Assembly (NCBI GenBank): GCA_009869945.1
Contig: WIXG01000211.1
Span: forward strand, 1-64,000
Direction: 5' to 3'
Origin: Mesaphorura yosii
Lineage: Eukaryota; Arthropoda; Collembola; Poduromorpha; Tullbergiidae
DNA length: 64,000 nt
Shown: positions 45,601-59,540 of the stretch, one piece after another
How positions within the stretch are numbered: position 1 is the stretch's first letter
Layout of the letters: every line of letters starts with the position of its first letter
The notes under the pieces: model-generated
The model's database searches: none
What the model was told of the DNA's origin: nothing
What the model saw: the letters and a program-made list of their open reading frames with translations, nothing else
Made by a program: the position numbers and the translations under genes

Positions 45601-48600
45601 GGACTTGATCATGCACAGAGCCTCGGTATTGTTAACAACAGCAACGGTCGACCATTCATCGCAATAAATAAGTCAGTTTGCTACAAATTATTGGCATCCT
45701 TCCACAACAATAAGAGTGAGTATTTATTACGTCGAGGTCCAATGAAATTCCTCCACCGCTGCCTACGTAGTTCACTGCTAGTGTCGTTTGTAACAACGTC
45801 GAGACATCGAAGTATCATGGCGTTGATGGCCCCGAAGATTAGCGCTTTATTGCGAATTGCAGTTTGAGATTGCTACGCATAAATTCGATTATTGCAAATT
45901 CCGTCTTCGTCATTTCATTCCCACTTTGAGCACTCGCAATCTTAGCCTACCTTTTTTCAGGTTTACAGTTTAATGAGTTTCGCATACGATTAGCATAGAC
46001 TTGACCTCGGCGGCCGAGCGAGCCGAGTCCGACTTCGACTCCAATCCAACACCTGCCTGCAGAGCAGTGCAGATTTGTGGCCACGGGTTTCATTTCATCA
46101 ACCCGTGACTGGTGCGCGAGGAAATCGGCTGACTGACTCGGACTGACGTGGCTGATGCATTTTAGTGTATGGGTTCATCATCCATCATTCCCATCATTAC
46201 TGTCAGTGCTCCGCTTCTGCGCCTGTTTTTGCTCCTGCTCCTGCTGCCGAAGAAGAAGAGCAGAGCAGCAACGACCTAACAATAGCAGGTACTAAGCGCA
46301 TGAACATGAACAACAAGATCACTTTTGATTTCTATGCAAATCCGAACCACGACGAACAATGACAACAATACAAATACAATTTTTGCACGGCCAATGGAAA
46401 TGGTAATGATAATCAGATTGAATTCCTCCAGTCAGAGCCAGAATCAAAAGCAAATCCTGGGCAAAGGCAAATGCAGAGAGAAAGATAAAGATTCTTTTCT
46501 TCTTTTGTCCGCTGGTCTGTCTGGAGACTGAAGAAGTAATAAATGATGGATAAATTAGACGAACATTTCACAGTTGGAGATTCTCACACTCAAACAACGG
46601 CCAAGGGCATAAAAAATGGACTTTTGTGCGCAGGAGAGATAAATGGTCATTTATTTGAAATAAAGAGCAACTTTTCATCCTCGGACGCAGTGGGGCTTTG
46701 TGGCTACCGAGACTGTGGCGGATTCATTCATTCCAGAATTATTTATAGCGTCATTTGCAAGCGCGACTACTTTGCGATAGCACTCAAAGTGACTCACTTG
46801 AGCCTTCAGTGCTGTGACAGGTCGGCTCGGTGCGGCAACGGAGAACGGAGGCAGTTGTGCGCCAAAAGCCAATTTCAATGAATTTGTGCAACACGATCTG
46901 CTCGGAGGCAAGTAGCAGCATAACAGCAATTCGGCAATTCAGACATTGAAATGAAGTCCAATTTGGCAGCGAGTGGTAATTACGGCTCTTGAGTCGAATG
47001 TCGAATTCAATGCGGCGTGCGCCGCACATTCGTGTTCACTTCAAGTACGATTCATGTCCGGGCCTCTCTATCGTGACCTTTCTCTCTTGTGCACTTTCAC
47101 TGGCCAAGTGCTGCTGTCTCACATTGCCCCAGAGCCCTGCATCGCCGTGTCCGTGACATTTAAGCGAGCTCTCCTCTGCCTGGCCTGCTTGCAGTTTGTA
47201 CGCTGCGCTCTACTATGCCGAAATGTGCTAAAAGTCGTGACGGTATTGGTTTCCTCGTGCAATTATCGCTGCTGCTGCTGTGAATTGGATTAAATTGAGG
47301 CTGCTGCTGTGAATGAGTTAATTGTGGGTATTAAGTGTGGGTCTCCACCACACATGATTACACGTTTGCGCCTGCTTAATAACCATGTTCTCGTGTGTTG
47401 AGGGCGGTCGAAGCACAAATGCGAACGCAAACGCGAGCACGCTGCTGGCCGGAAGAATAATAAATATGAATTTTGTGAAGCGGTGACCTTGGCCAGGTAC
47501 TCCAAGTGCGTAGGCAAGGAAAACTCGACTCGACTGCGCTGCGCAAACTGTACCGACTCGCATTCACATCCTTACTCGTATTCTTATTCTTATTCTCTAA
47601 TTAGTGCAGTTACGTACGAGCGAATACAAATGATGAATTGATTTCGTTTGACAGTCGCAGTCGTTCGAGTACACAAATGTCGGAATTTGTTTGATTTCCG
47701 TGTACGACGTCGTAAAATCGTAAAAGGACAGAAACAGAAAGCAGACACGTGGCAACATTCGGTGGCCGTCATTGTAAATTTACAAAGCAAAGCTGAAATC
47801 AGTTCGAATATTCAAATTCGTTTGTTCGAAAAAGTTTTGTTTCATGACCCGAGGACGCCAATTTCAGCACTCGCGTTCGAGTCCGCGTTATCTTTATCGC
47901 CGATCGATCGAGTAACAGGCCGTGTTAGCCATTGGCTAATGAATTGATTTTCTATTTATTTATTCACGTGAATTTCGTTCTGCCTGGAAGGGACAATCTG
48001 CTTAATACAAATTGAGATTTGGTTATTGCACCATCACAATCGCAAATTCACAAACCAGAGTCCATTATTGAGTACAAAATGCCAACGAAAGCGTAATGCA
48101 CGTGGAGTGCGTATTGAGTACTCCGACTTGGACAGCGGCCGTAAATATTTTGGCAAACTATCCATCGCAACTCTTGACAGCGTCCACGGTCGTCCGTGTG
48201 GGTTTTTGGGCTCGTTTGGTGCAACCACGCACTCAGCATCAAATTAATGGACGAATGTTGTGAAAAGTGGACGGATTATGTCAAGAGCCCAAAAAAGAGT
48301 GGAGGTATCAGAACTTGAATAATGTCCATTGTCACCTGAGACTCACGGACTGAGCATTGTCGTGGCAGAAAGGGATTAAGGATTATTACTTCAGGATTTG
48401 TGGCCGATACTCCTGCGTCTTGCCGTTCTCGCAGTACATGTAGTATAATGAGACTTAATGACTTTACAATGCCTGCTTAGTCTGCTAGTACATTCTGCGA
48501 GCAGGGAGCAATTAGCACGGTAGGCGGGCAGACCAATCAAAGCGTCTCAGCATCAACGAGCGAAGAACAGGATTCTGTGAACCCAGCGCCTGACCAAAAA

Positions 48601-51600
48601 GGACCACACAATCTCTGCGACTGGGCTTTGGTGAGTGCTCATCGCCCATCGCGTTCTTGAGTGCTTGTTTACAACTCGTGCGTTATGCAACCACGGCCGG
48701 CCGCCGCCGTCGCCGTGACCGCGTCCTCTGCGCTTTGACTGCTACCGCTCCTCGAGAGAGAGTAATTAAACGAAATTGGGCATTTATGCAAGCGAAGGTG
48801 TGCAATCGAACCAGTTGAGCCAAAAGTGGTTCAAACTCATTATGCTCGGTATTGTTATACGATAATTCCATGCTATCATCACTGCCGCTGCTGCATAGCG
48901 CAATATAGCTCGTAGCCATTAGCCATTACCTTGCAGTGGCGCGTGTGGTGTGTTAATTACTCGTACCGTATCCACTCCCGCATGCTGGCTCCAACGCAAG
49001 GCAGCAGATTAAAGTGAGACTGTGTCGAGCTGTGACTTCGTTCCGTGCAATTCGCATTCTTTCTTTCTGTTGACTCACAAAATAAATCATGACTGTCACT
49101 CACGACTCGACGCGATTTTATTACAATTCACAAATGCAAATCATAAAATGCACGCGCACAGAAATGCAGTGCAAGAGCAAATGAACAAATGAACAAATGA
49201 CGGACATAAAATTTATGTGTTTTATTATTTATTGTGTTGGGCGCGCAGCACGGCGGTTGCCTGTTGCCTGTTGCTGGCCTGGCCTGGTCTGGCGCGGGAC
49301 AAGGTAAAGGAAATTGAGAGTGATTACTATTGTCAATCCGCTGCGTGCGTATTGTGTAATTGTAATATGCGACGGTGGCTGCAATTATCCAACCTAGAAT
49401 TATGCTCAGACTCAGAATTGTTTGCATTCTTCCACCGACGAGCCGCGTCGATGGCGGCCTCCGCTCGGCACTTGCGAGCTGCACTTAATTAAGTGTATCA
49501 AGGCAGCCCAGCAGCGGCAATTGTAACGTATCGCCAAAAGAGCAAGTGCTCTGCGTGAGCATTTTAATTTTAATTCAAATGGACTCTGAATTTATTTAAT
49601 TGCCACAACACTTGAGCATTGACTCTGAGCCTTGACGAAGGCCGAGGAGCTCGACTCCTGTGCAATTAATTGGCGTTGGTTGGTTGACACGACCCTAGTA
49701 CATATTTTGACAGCGTGTGTGGCGTGTGGCAGGCGAATGATTCATTACCCTGATTGCAATTCCGGAAAACAAGATTCTCGATTTCTCGTGTGTGGGTAGT
49801 CGAATCAGAGATGATTTATCATTGCGTCGATGAAGCCACACACGAGTCGCTGCCACTGGAGCAGCTCATTGCCAGACTTTTTGCGTCTGCGACTTAATTA
49901 CGCTCAAAATGCATTCAATGCGGACTCAAATATTACCAAATTTTTATAGAAACAAGTTTTTTGAGTGTCCAAACTGGAGTAATGGAATGGTGATGCAGAA
50001 ACGTTGTCATGTCCCATTCAATCACTGTACCCTTTCGCGCACTCGAGTGTGGATGTGTCAGCCCTGCTTCGGCTGAGCTGCTCCTTGGTATTTGGTTCCT
50101 GACAAGCACAGCAATGAATAATATGTAAATTATTATTAATGCATTTTTCCCCGTCCGTCTGTCCGCCGCGCCGTCCGTTTGTCGAGATGACATTGACTTG
50201 TCAACGTCAACAGACGCGAAAAGACACAGCGCACCGCGCAGGAGATAAATGCAAAGATCGAACATAAGAATGAGATCGAATAATGAGAAGAAAGACTCGC
50301 TTTTGTACTCCGCTTCTAGTCTCACGCATTCCGAGCAGCTGAAACAAAAAAGTGACTCTTACCACGCATGTACTTAGCTACCACGACGCAACAATAACAA
50401 GTCATACATTACAAAATGACAACAATAAACAAAATGCTGCAGTCAATCAATTCGCATTTGGCAATTCGCATTTGGAGTACGCTGACTCAGTCAGAGAATG
50501 TCAACCATTAAATTACCTCTTGTTCGGCGCTGTCGTGACTCGACGCGTAGCTACCGGACTTGAAATCGCAATCGCAGAATTCTTTTGAATTTCACGTCGC
50601 TGAAAATGGGATTCAAAATCCGCAACCAATATTTGCATCATTCGTCATTCATAGAAATCTGAAAATCCCTTCATTCTTGGGCGACTTGGACCACATTCTT
50701 TTTCAGTTTACTCTTTACTTTATACATTTGGTTTTTGCCCTTTCGATCGAGATACGACGCGGTGCCAGTTTTAATATTTTATGATCTGTTGATCATGTCA
50801 TGTCATATCTCTCACCACCATCATCATCATACTGCAGGCAGCAGCATGGTAGAAAACACGGATAGCTGAGCCTCCTGTCTACTGGTTCGTGTGCCGTGCT
50901 CATTTAATGTGGCACTATTTACTCAGACCGTGCACAGTATAAACACAAACACGCAGCACGCGCAAGGGCACCGGCAAAAGAGTAAAGTAAAAGTCATCGT
51001 CATCACCGTCGTAAAAGCCGTCTTCCCCATTTTATGCTTGTTCCGTGTGTGGAAAAACATTGCCATAATAGCATTTGATGATACGTGGGCCAGGCTAAGC
51101 AGAAGGGTACACATATATTACCTAATGTGCCTTGATTAATTTCATCACGCAATCATTTATCCCATTCTCCACGCTCTTACCGAGCACATCACTTTTTATT
51201 AGCAGAGCCCCGCTGCTGGAAGTGAATTATAGTCTGAGTTTGGCTAGCATTCTGCACGCTGCACGTAAGTTTTCAGGTCGCTGTGGATTAACAAATGTTC
51301 AACTGGCATGAAAATTGCTGCCGCTGTCCCGAGATGGAAAGGAGAAAAGATGTTTTCTCTTCGGCCGCCGTTCACGTCGGCGTAAGTGATTCTCCATTAA
51401 TTAAATGACTTTTATCTCCAATCATGTCATGTATTACTATTACTACGTCGGTCGAAGCAGGGCCAGGCAGATGGAGACGAAGACTTTCTCTTCCCGTGAG
51501 CGTTCGTTTGTTTTTGTAGGCTCGGATCACTTTCTTCGTGGACGCGCAGCGCGCACGTGCCCGTGCTCAGTCACCAACCAGGTAGAAAATAGAAATCATC

Positions 51601-54600
51601 CGCTTCCCGTTGACGTCCAACTCTTTCTGGACTGGGAATTGAACGAAATTAGTTTATTGACTCCTGACTTGTAATTTGGTCTCATCCCACGGGACTTAAT
51701 CTACCAGTAGCCGAGCGGTAGTGGCAGCTGACGTGCCGTCGTTCCTCGCTAAAGCAATTGACCAATTTGCAAGTCAAATCGCATGTAAATAAACACCGTC
51801 ATAAAAAGTTAGGTTATTTTTACGTCCGCGTGGAGTAATGAATAATTTAGACAATATTTTACGATGCAGGATGAAACAAAGGATTGCAAATATTTTTGCC
51901 ATAAACCCGTGACTGCACCACATCGCCATTTTGCACTGGGTTGCAGCTTGGACACGGAGGAATGAAAGCAACGGTGCATTAAAACGCTGATGAAACCGTA
52001 GAATATTAAGATCAGATGGCAATTATTCGGACGGACGGACCGAGTTCACTTTTTGCACTCTTGCTCTCGTTCATTTAAAACGATGCTAATACGAGAAGGA
52101 ATTCAACAATGCAATCTGGTGTACTGCAGTGCAGCAGCGGACTAATCTCGTGTCTCATCTTAATACACTGCAGCAACAAGGCATTATTATTCATATTACA
52201 TTTATACTTTCACAGAGCAACGCTCGCACAGTAGGAACAAATAGATTTGAAATGGAATCTTTTTTGTGCTTGTGTGAGTAATAAGAAAAGATCATCGTGG
52301 AGATCGAAACCTGGTCGAAATGATTGGAGTTTATCATGCAGCAGGATCTCAATAGGAAGAGAATTCCTGCGCTGTGCATCAAACACGAGCGAATGTGGAG
52401 GAGTCGAAGCAACAAAAACACACCGCGAACCTACCAAAAAATCCAATAATGCCAATAAGACAGGAATTCAAATCTTGCGCACGGAGTCGAAATAATACGC
52501 CAGCGCGCATGGCGCACAGTATTCGAATAATGCTCCGTCTGACCTCGATCTGATTTACGTAATGACTGCGTTGTTCAAGAAATGCGCACCATACCATTAT
52601 TCGTGTGCGCCGTAGCTGAGTTACGCATATGATCTTAATGAAAAATGCCTGAAATACGCGAAATTAGCCCCAAAATGGTCCAGAGCCATGTGCCCACTTT
52701 TTATGCACAAACACAAGCACCAAATACGCATAATTTAAGAGCGTGTTAATGTTTGACCGACCGCCGCAACCCACAAAAAGCATGTGCACACGATGATGAT
52801 GATCTCGTACTTGTTCTCGTACGGGCAGGAAAGACATGGCATAAAACGAGGCAGGCCGCAGAGAAATGAAGGTGGTAACCGCAGAGGCAATAAATTAGAT
52901 CGCAAGCCAGCCAGCCAGCCGGACAGGTAAAGTATGACACGGCGCTGAATTTATTACATTGTTGATGATATAATGAAATGAATGTAATTACTTTGTAAAT
53001 GGGATCTTGTTCCGCGGCGGCGGCGGTGCGGCAGCGTACGGCCAGCATTCAGCTTTCGCAGGGTTCATATGCAATAAATAAGGCCGCGACGACATCGCGA
53101 GTGCGAATTAACAAGACGCACTGACCTGCCTGCCTGCCAGCCTGTGTCTTTCGGCGGTCCGTGTGGCAGAGGCAGGAGAATGAATGAATGGACAACAATT
53201 AAGATTTGCATTTTTTACTCCGCTGACTGACTGACTGCTGGTTTGTAGTCATTAACAAGCTGCCCGTTGTAACGAGTTGAGTGAATGTTGAGGAATGCGA
53301 GCAGGAAGCATTCTCAAGGTTCTTCCTTTTCACAACGCTTCGCTTCGCATATGTAAACACTTTGGTCACTTTTTGTCCAACTCAACTTGTAATTGTAACA
53401 AGTGATGTCCTGTCCGCTGTCGTCAAGTGTTTGCCATATTGATCGTCGAGAGCCAGGCTCGGCTGCCAAAAAGAGAAGTCGACCATCCAGCAGCGGCCTG
53501 CTTGGAGACGTTACATTATTGAAATAATATTTTCGTTTCAAGTCGCCGCCTGCGCCGCAACAATGTAAACACTGGCATGAACTTGCTTTGGATGCACTGC
53601 GTTTGACTGCTTTATTGTTGTAATTCGTCCGTCGAGCCCACGTGCAGGCAGCAAGCTTTAAGAATAACACGTCACGCGAATACCACGGCAGACCTCAGCA
53701 GCCAAGCCAGGAGACCGTTTAATTAATCAAAAATCAATACGTTCAGAGTGAACAGATGTTAAAAGCTTGCATAGTTTACGCCAAGCGTGGGAAGGGGAAG
53801 CCACAAATTATGGCTAAACATAAATCCTAATTAAGCCTCAAACACAATCGCAATTTACGTGCATACGATCCAGATCAGGGCAACCATCGTCAAACGCATA
53901 TTTGAAAACAATAAATAATAATCACGTCGTTTTTGTCGCTCATTCATTCAGTGCGCGCGCGGCGGCTCAACACGGCCGCAGCTCACATCCGCATTACTCC
54001 GTCTGCTGTCACTTCAATTAACAGAACCCACACACTTTGCCTTTGCTCTGCCGAATTTTTTACAAAAATAATTAATTCCGTGTCGCAACCGCGAGTTGGC
54101 CTGACCAGAGCGCAAGTCAGAGTCCAAGACAGTAGACTCTCGACTTAAGCATATGCGCGTGGCTCGTACGATCCGTGAATCATGGCCAGCTACGCTTTCG
54201 TGTGTGCGTGGTTCCAGGAGGACCAGGATCATCATGCTCTGATCCGCAGTCGCGTCCCGTGATGTCGATGATGATGGCTTAAAGATTATTGATCAATGAG
54301 CACGGCAAAGCAAAAAATGGTTGGGCATATTTTAAGAGAGGGCTCGCACAAAAAACGGAGAGTGAAACCAGTTTTTAAATGAGTTCTGCGTATCGAATTA
54401 TAACAATACATTACAGGCAGGCGGGCAGGCACTCAGTTCATGACAATAAGTCAATAAATTTAAAACCTCAATACATTGTAGAATAGTATTAAAATTCGAT
54501 AATGGTTATTTGGTTTATTATGGTAGTAATGCAGAATTTATGCCAATGTGGGAAAGGCTCGCACAAGAATCTTGCGATCTCAGGATTTGCGATTCCCGAC

Positions 54601-55249
54601 CAGTTTCTTGTTGTCAGTTGTTGTTCTGTCATATGTAATTGCGGGATTTTACTCGATGGAATTTTCAGAACAAAGTTCAGAGGTCAAAAGCAAGGAACGG
54701 GATTAGACATGAAGCAGACGATAGACACTCAGGATTCATGGTTTAGTTTGCCAGAACGGCATTCTCGATCTGTTGGAGAACTTTAGCGTGTCTGGATAAC
54801 GAGGACGGTAACGCACGTGGAAGACGGAGGCACGTAGGTTGCGTACCATTTGAACCCGAACTTTTGACTTGACTCTGAAATTTATGGTTTGGAACATTAT
54901 TTTATTTTATTGCAGTGGTAATTGTAATGGTATCAATGGACCGGCGTGGTGTAGCAGCGTGGTTAATCAGGCATCACGAGGACCCTCGCATTGGTAATAA
55001 ATAATATACGAACCAATTCTCCCAATCACAACTGCCATCCCTTCTTGCCATGGCGATAATAACGTGAAACGTACTTTCAATTTATCGCAGCACTGTTGCT
55101 CCTGGACAAGAAAACTAGTCAATCTACTTTTTTATTATTATTCCTCGCTTCGTTTCTTAAAATATTATTACTGCTTGTTCAATTGGAAATTGGTTCACTT
55201 TTTTAAGTACTCACACTCACACGTATTCAAAGTTTTTAAAGTATTCAAT

Positions 55250-55275
55250 CTGGCATGGCATGGCATGGCATCGCT
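55250..55275 (+). repeat. TGGCA pentanucleotide microsatellite
   Basis: Four successive TGGCA units, followed by a decayed copy, within the desert. Confidence 0.7.
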
Positions 55276-58200
55276 CGCTATGGCACAGCGTAATTGTATA
55301 TTATTACGGGCCATAACGAGACGAGATTCCAAGAAAGAACGGCTGTGGGTAAAATGACTGACCAATACACAATGCAAAGAACAGTCGATACGAAATAATT
55401 AAGCAGCAGAGCCAAGTCGGACGAACGATGATGAATGCTCTTAATGAAAGGTTAACGCTTGAGTCCAATAAAAGGAGCAATTATCGCCAACCATAATTTT
55501 TTAATGCGAGTTTAATGGAAGCAAACTTGAGGAATGAGATTCGCAACTTAATTTTTGCAAAGATTGAGATTTTGTGATAAAAATCAGCAAGTGGTAAGAT
55601 TTTAATTGTTCCATCGACTTTTTTGTCCGACCATTTGTCTTCTGGAATTGAGTTTGGCTTGGATTCCGTCTGGAGACGGCCAAGACGACGACGACGTCAT
55701 GTCTTCGTCTCGTGAATCTTGATCTGGATTCTTTTTTTCACACACCTTGAAGCGCTACAATTATGCAAAGTTGCGTTTTGTCAACTCATCGCCCGTCCTT
55801 GCTTGCAGCCTGTTGTCGTGGTTCTTGTTCCGATGAACCACTCTACCAGTCAAAGCCATTAAGCACATGCCGCACGTTGGACGCGTTCGTAGCCGAAGAC
55901 CAAGACCATGTTTTGCGAGTTTGTCACCTTAAAAGCATGTCAATGCCACTCCAATTAAATCGCGCAGCGCGAGCCTGTGGAGCTGTGAGTCAACGGGATT
56001 CTTTATTCATTTTTCCACAAAAAATCGAGTCACATCTTTTGTCTTTTCGTGCCGGTTGGTCCGCGCGCTGCGTGGAGCCCGTCTCAGAATTTTATTCACT
56101 TGAAGTTTCAGCCGCACATGCAAAAACGTCGCGATCAAGATCAAGATCGTTCTGGTGCGTGTATTTATATAATAATTAAAACTTTTAGGAAGTCATCGTC
56201 ATTTCTTCATGGAACTTTAGTTATGCCTTCCTTCTATTCTTTTCGTAACCTTTGTACGAAGAAGTTGATCCAATTGCAGCCGCTTGAGTTTGTAATTATT
56301 AAATTAACGAGACACCTCGACAGAAGAACGTAGCATTAACTTACCTTGCCCAAGGTCACCGCCTCAACAAAAGTCAAGTCAGCCTCAGGGAGCAGGCACG
56401 AAAAGAGATACTGCGATGCGATGCCACGCTTGAAGAAATTGGCAACATCATGCAATGCACCAGCAGCAGCCACAAAAGATGAGAATGATGAAATCCTGAA
56501 TGGGCTTGAATAATGGACAACGCCGAGATGCAGATTCGAGATACAAGACAAAAGCGATAATTGTTCGTCGTGCTGAGGAGGCACAATTAAATCGTTTCCG
56601 AGATCCGTGCGTACGAAGTGATTTATTTTACGACTTCAGGATTTCGGCAGTGCTGCCTACAAGAATGCAGCCACGATCAGAAGAGCATTGAGAGATCTGG
56701 ACATAAAGCGCAAACAAAAATGGATTATTTTATTTCAATTTACGCTATAATTATGGCGTTTGCCATATAATTTGTTTGTTTCTTTCCACAATCGCGTGGA
56801 ACTTATAATTAGCAAAATAATAATCAGAACAGAATTCCTGATATTATAAATACACGACCTTGCTTCATTTTTCATCCCGTAAAACAGGAAAGTCTCAAGT
56901 TTGGGCAGCACAGCATCAAATCATCAAGTATGTATGCAGCAGTGGAGCGGCCATAAAAAGAATGAGATCAGAAAAACGGGTTACGAGATTGGAGCATTCG
57001 ATTCTTGGTCAGGCGAGAGCAGTAAATAAACACGTCGCGTATAATTAAGCGGTTAATAGGTGTGATTGTGGAGTAATAATTGTCTTGCTTTATGCCCAAT
57101 AAAAGTCTACTCAGCCGGCCAAACTTGTTCTGCCCTCTGATTTGATGCCTCCGGATTCTCGAAAGTGATTCTCGCTCTTACTGGAAGCGACTCGGTCAGA
57201 GTACGACTAACGACTAAAGAACTTGACAAAATGGAGTGGTTTGCTTTGTGCAGGCCGGCGACATGAGCGCGCAGTGTGACACTTTGCCTAGCTTCTGCAT
57301 TAATGCTTGACTCGAACTCGGACTCGGACTGTGAATTGAATGAATGACTCGAGTAATAATTTAATGCCCATTATCGTAGAGACCGGTTTCTCTTTGTGCG
57401 ATCGGTCCATTTAAGTTTTATGACTCAATAATGCTTACTTGCTGGACACTGATACCAATCTCGGGACTAAAAACATTTTATGTTGTGTGACCAAATTAAG
57501 AAGGCGCACAAAGGCAAAAGAGCACAGGCAAAGGCAAGGACAAACGAATGAATATCGCGTTCATGATCCCAGGAGTCAACAGCAGACAATGATGTGGGTT
57601 TACGGTAAACTGTAAACAGATACGGAGAATTTGCAAGTCACTAATAAGCATGAAGAATCTCGACGACAACAATGCGTAACAGAGAAGATCGTATCATGCC
57701 AGCATGCCATTTTGAGCAGGATTCCAGAAATGAACGCTAGCACCAACTTATACATTGCATAAAAACGTGGCGGCCCAATTGTGACAAGAATCGCAGCAGC
57801 AGGAGCAAAAACGAATTGGTATGCTTTTTCGCGATTACGCCAAATACCAGCAATTAGCCGTAGTAACAGACCAGAAGGAAAAATGGCAAATTAAGACAAA
57901 AGACAAGGCAGTGGAGATCAAAAAAGTAATTCGATTTCGTGGTTTGGGCCAGCAATAAACAATGACAGTGCACAAATTCTACACGAAGCAAACTACAAGA
58001 CCACCAAGACCAATGTCTCTGCTCACTGCCGTGCTGGTTTGAATTCTGTGACTGCTGTGACTAAGAAAAATCGATGATTTAACGCTTGGTGTAAGAATGC
58101 GTAATTAACCTTTGAACTTGGCATGTGTGATTTATTACAAATTTCATTAACCGCTCTAATTTCATGCATGATTTGCACAATGGTCTTTAAAAGCCCATAT

Positions 58201-59540
58201 TGACAGCAGTCACCGAACGCGAACGGCAAGAGCGAGTAAAAGTGCTGCGACGGCACTTCAAGCGAACAAACGATACAGACAAAATCCGCCGTCACTGTCG
58301 CTGTCCCTTTGCTCGACGCTGTTGCTATTGCTAAGTAAGATGAGAGACAGCAGTTGCAGATTTCTGAGCATGATTACATCCTTTGCAAGACATCAAATTC
58401 CCTGTCTTGTCTTGTCTGCTGGCTGACGAAGACAAAAGCCTATTTAACCTGATTCTGTCACCAGCCCCACATAAAATCCATTACTTTTCTTTCGTCTTGT
58501 TCTCTCTGCCATGCCATAAATTATCAGTCTACGAATCTCAAGACATTACTCGGCAGAGATTACAAAATCGCACTCTCAGGTCTCAAGACGCGATTACTTC
58601 ATTCATTTTCTGTGTCTGTGCCTCTGAAGTGGTTACTGTTAAATGGATTTCGGAGGCTATCGTTTCATTAAAAATGAACGCCAGACGAAAATACGAAATC
58701 TCTCTATTGTAAATACCAACTCATGTTAATTTCAATCAACATGCAAATAGTATGCAGGTTTAATCGAGGGTTAGCTTTATCCAAGCTGGGCCATAATTGC
58801 TTTATTTCAACATGGAAATGAAACGCGCGTTTATTTACTCGACGTGGTCTCAAACCCATAATTAGCAGCCATTAAAATTAATTGCAATCAAAGCATAATT
58901 TGACCTTGCAAGAGCTGGGCATCTCGTCGGCGCTAATTTGATGACGCTAATGCCGGCCGCATGATGCTGCATTTTGATGTTAGCTGGATGGAACCTCGCA
59001 TCTCCCTGAATACAGGAGCACATCGATGAGTAGTCGACGTGAATGCAAAAGAAACAAAGAAGAGACCTGATGGATATTTCATGTGCCCGGGACTTCAAAT
59101 TCACAGTCTTTCGATGAAAGAAAACATACGATGTGAATCGGTGAATCCTGATTCAGAAATCAAATTAGGAGTTGAATGATCAGTGTTATCGACGTTTCTT
59201 CATGAATTTTCTTGACGATGGCTGAGAAAGAACTTAAGGTTGACGATGACATGTAAGTTGATCAGTGATCAGTGATTAGTGATTAGATTACTTCTTAAAA
59301 GACTGAAGCTGAAAGTCTGAACGGATGGGCAGCGGATAGAGATGGTGTGATAGTGCTAATGAAGAATCTAGTTATTTTAAGTTTCCTTCCATTTATGATT
59401 TATGCGTGCTTTAGTTAATGATACATTCACATGTTAGGCCAAATCATTACAATCTACAAGAACGATTTGTGATATTCTTATTTCGTGAACGCAAATATAG
59501 CGCATATTTTCCACCGTTTTCACTTACCGAGTAAAAAATA

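Larger units (their letters stand above)
42205..59540. other. 17 kb gene desert downstream of KLF copy 3
   Basis: No coding region, tRNA, rRNA, CRISPR or transposon could be supported. All open frames are short and lack domains, signal structure or in-phase splicing. The stretch carries simple-sequence patches (CATGCATGCATG near 43,950; AGCCAGCCAGCCAGCC near 52,905; TGGCA units near 55,253) and many TAAT cores. The last few hundred bases are the promoter side of the Argonaute gene. I cannot exclude a non-coding RNA gene. Confidence 0.5.

Noticed and set aside
46165-46881. Chain of frames with an acidic Glu-rich stretch and short ORFs in the desert
   Set aside because: No domain, no consistent splice phase and no codon pattern distinguishing them from surrounding low-complexity DNA.
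54935-55000. Sequence GGCGTGGTGTAGCAGCGTGG resembling a tRNA A-box
   Set aside because: No B-box (GGTTCRANTCC) at the right spacing and no cloverleaf could be drawn.
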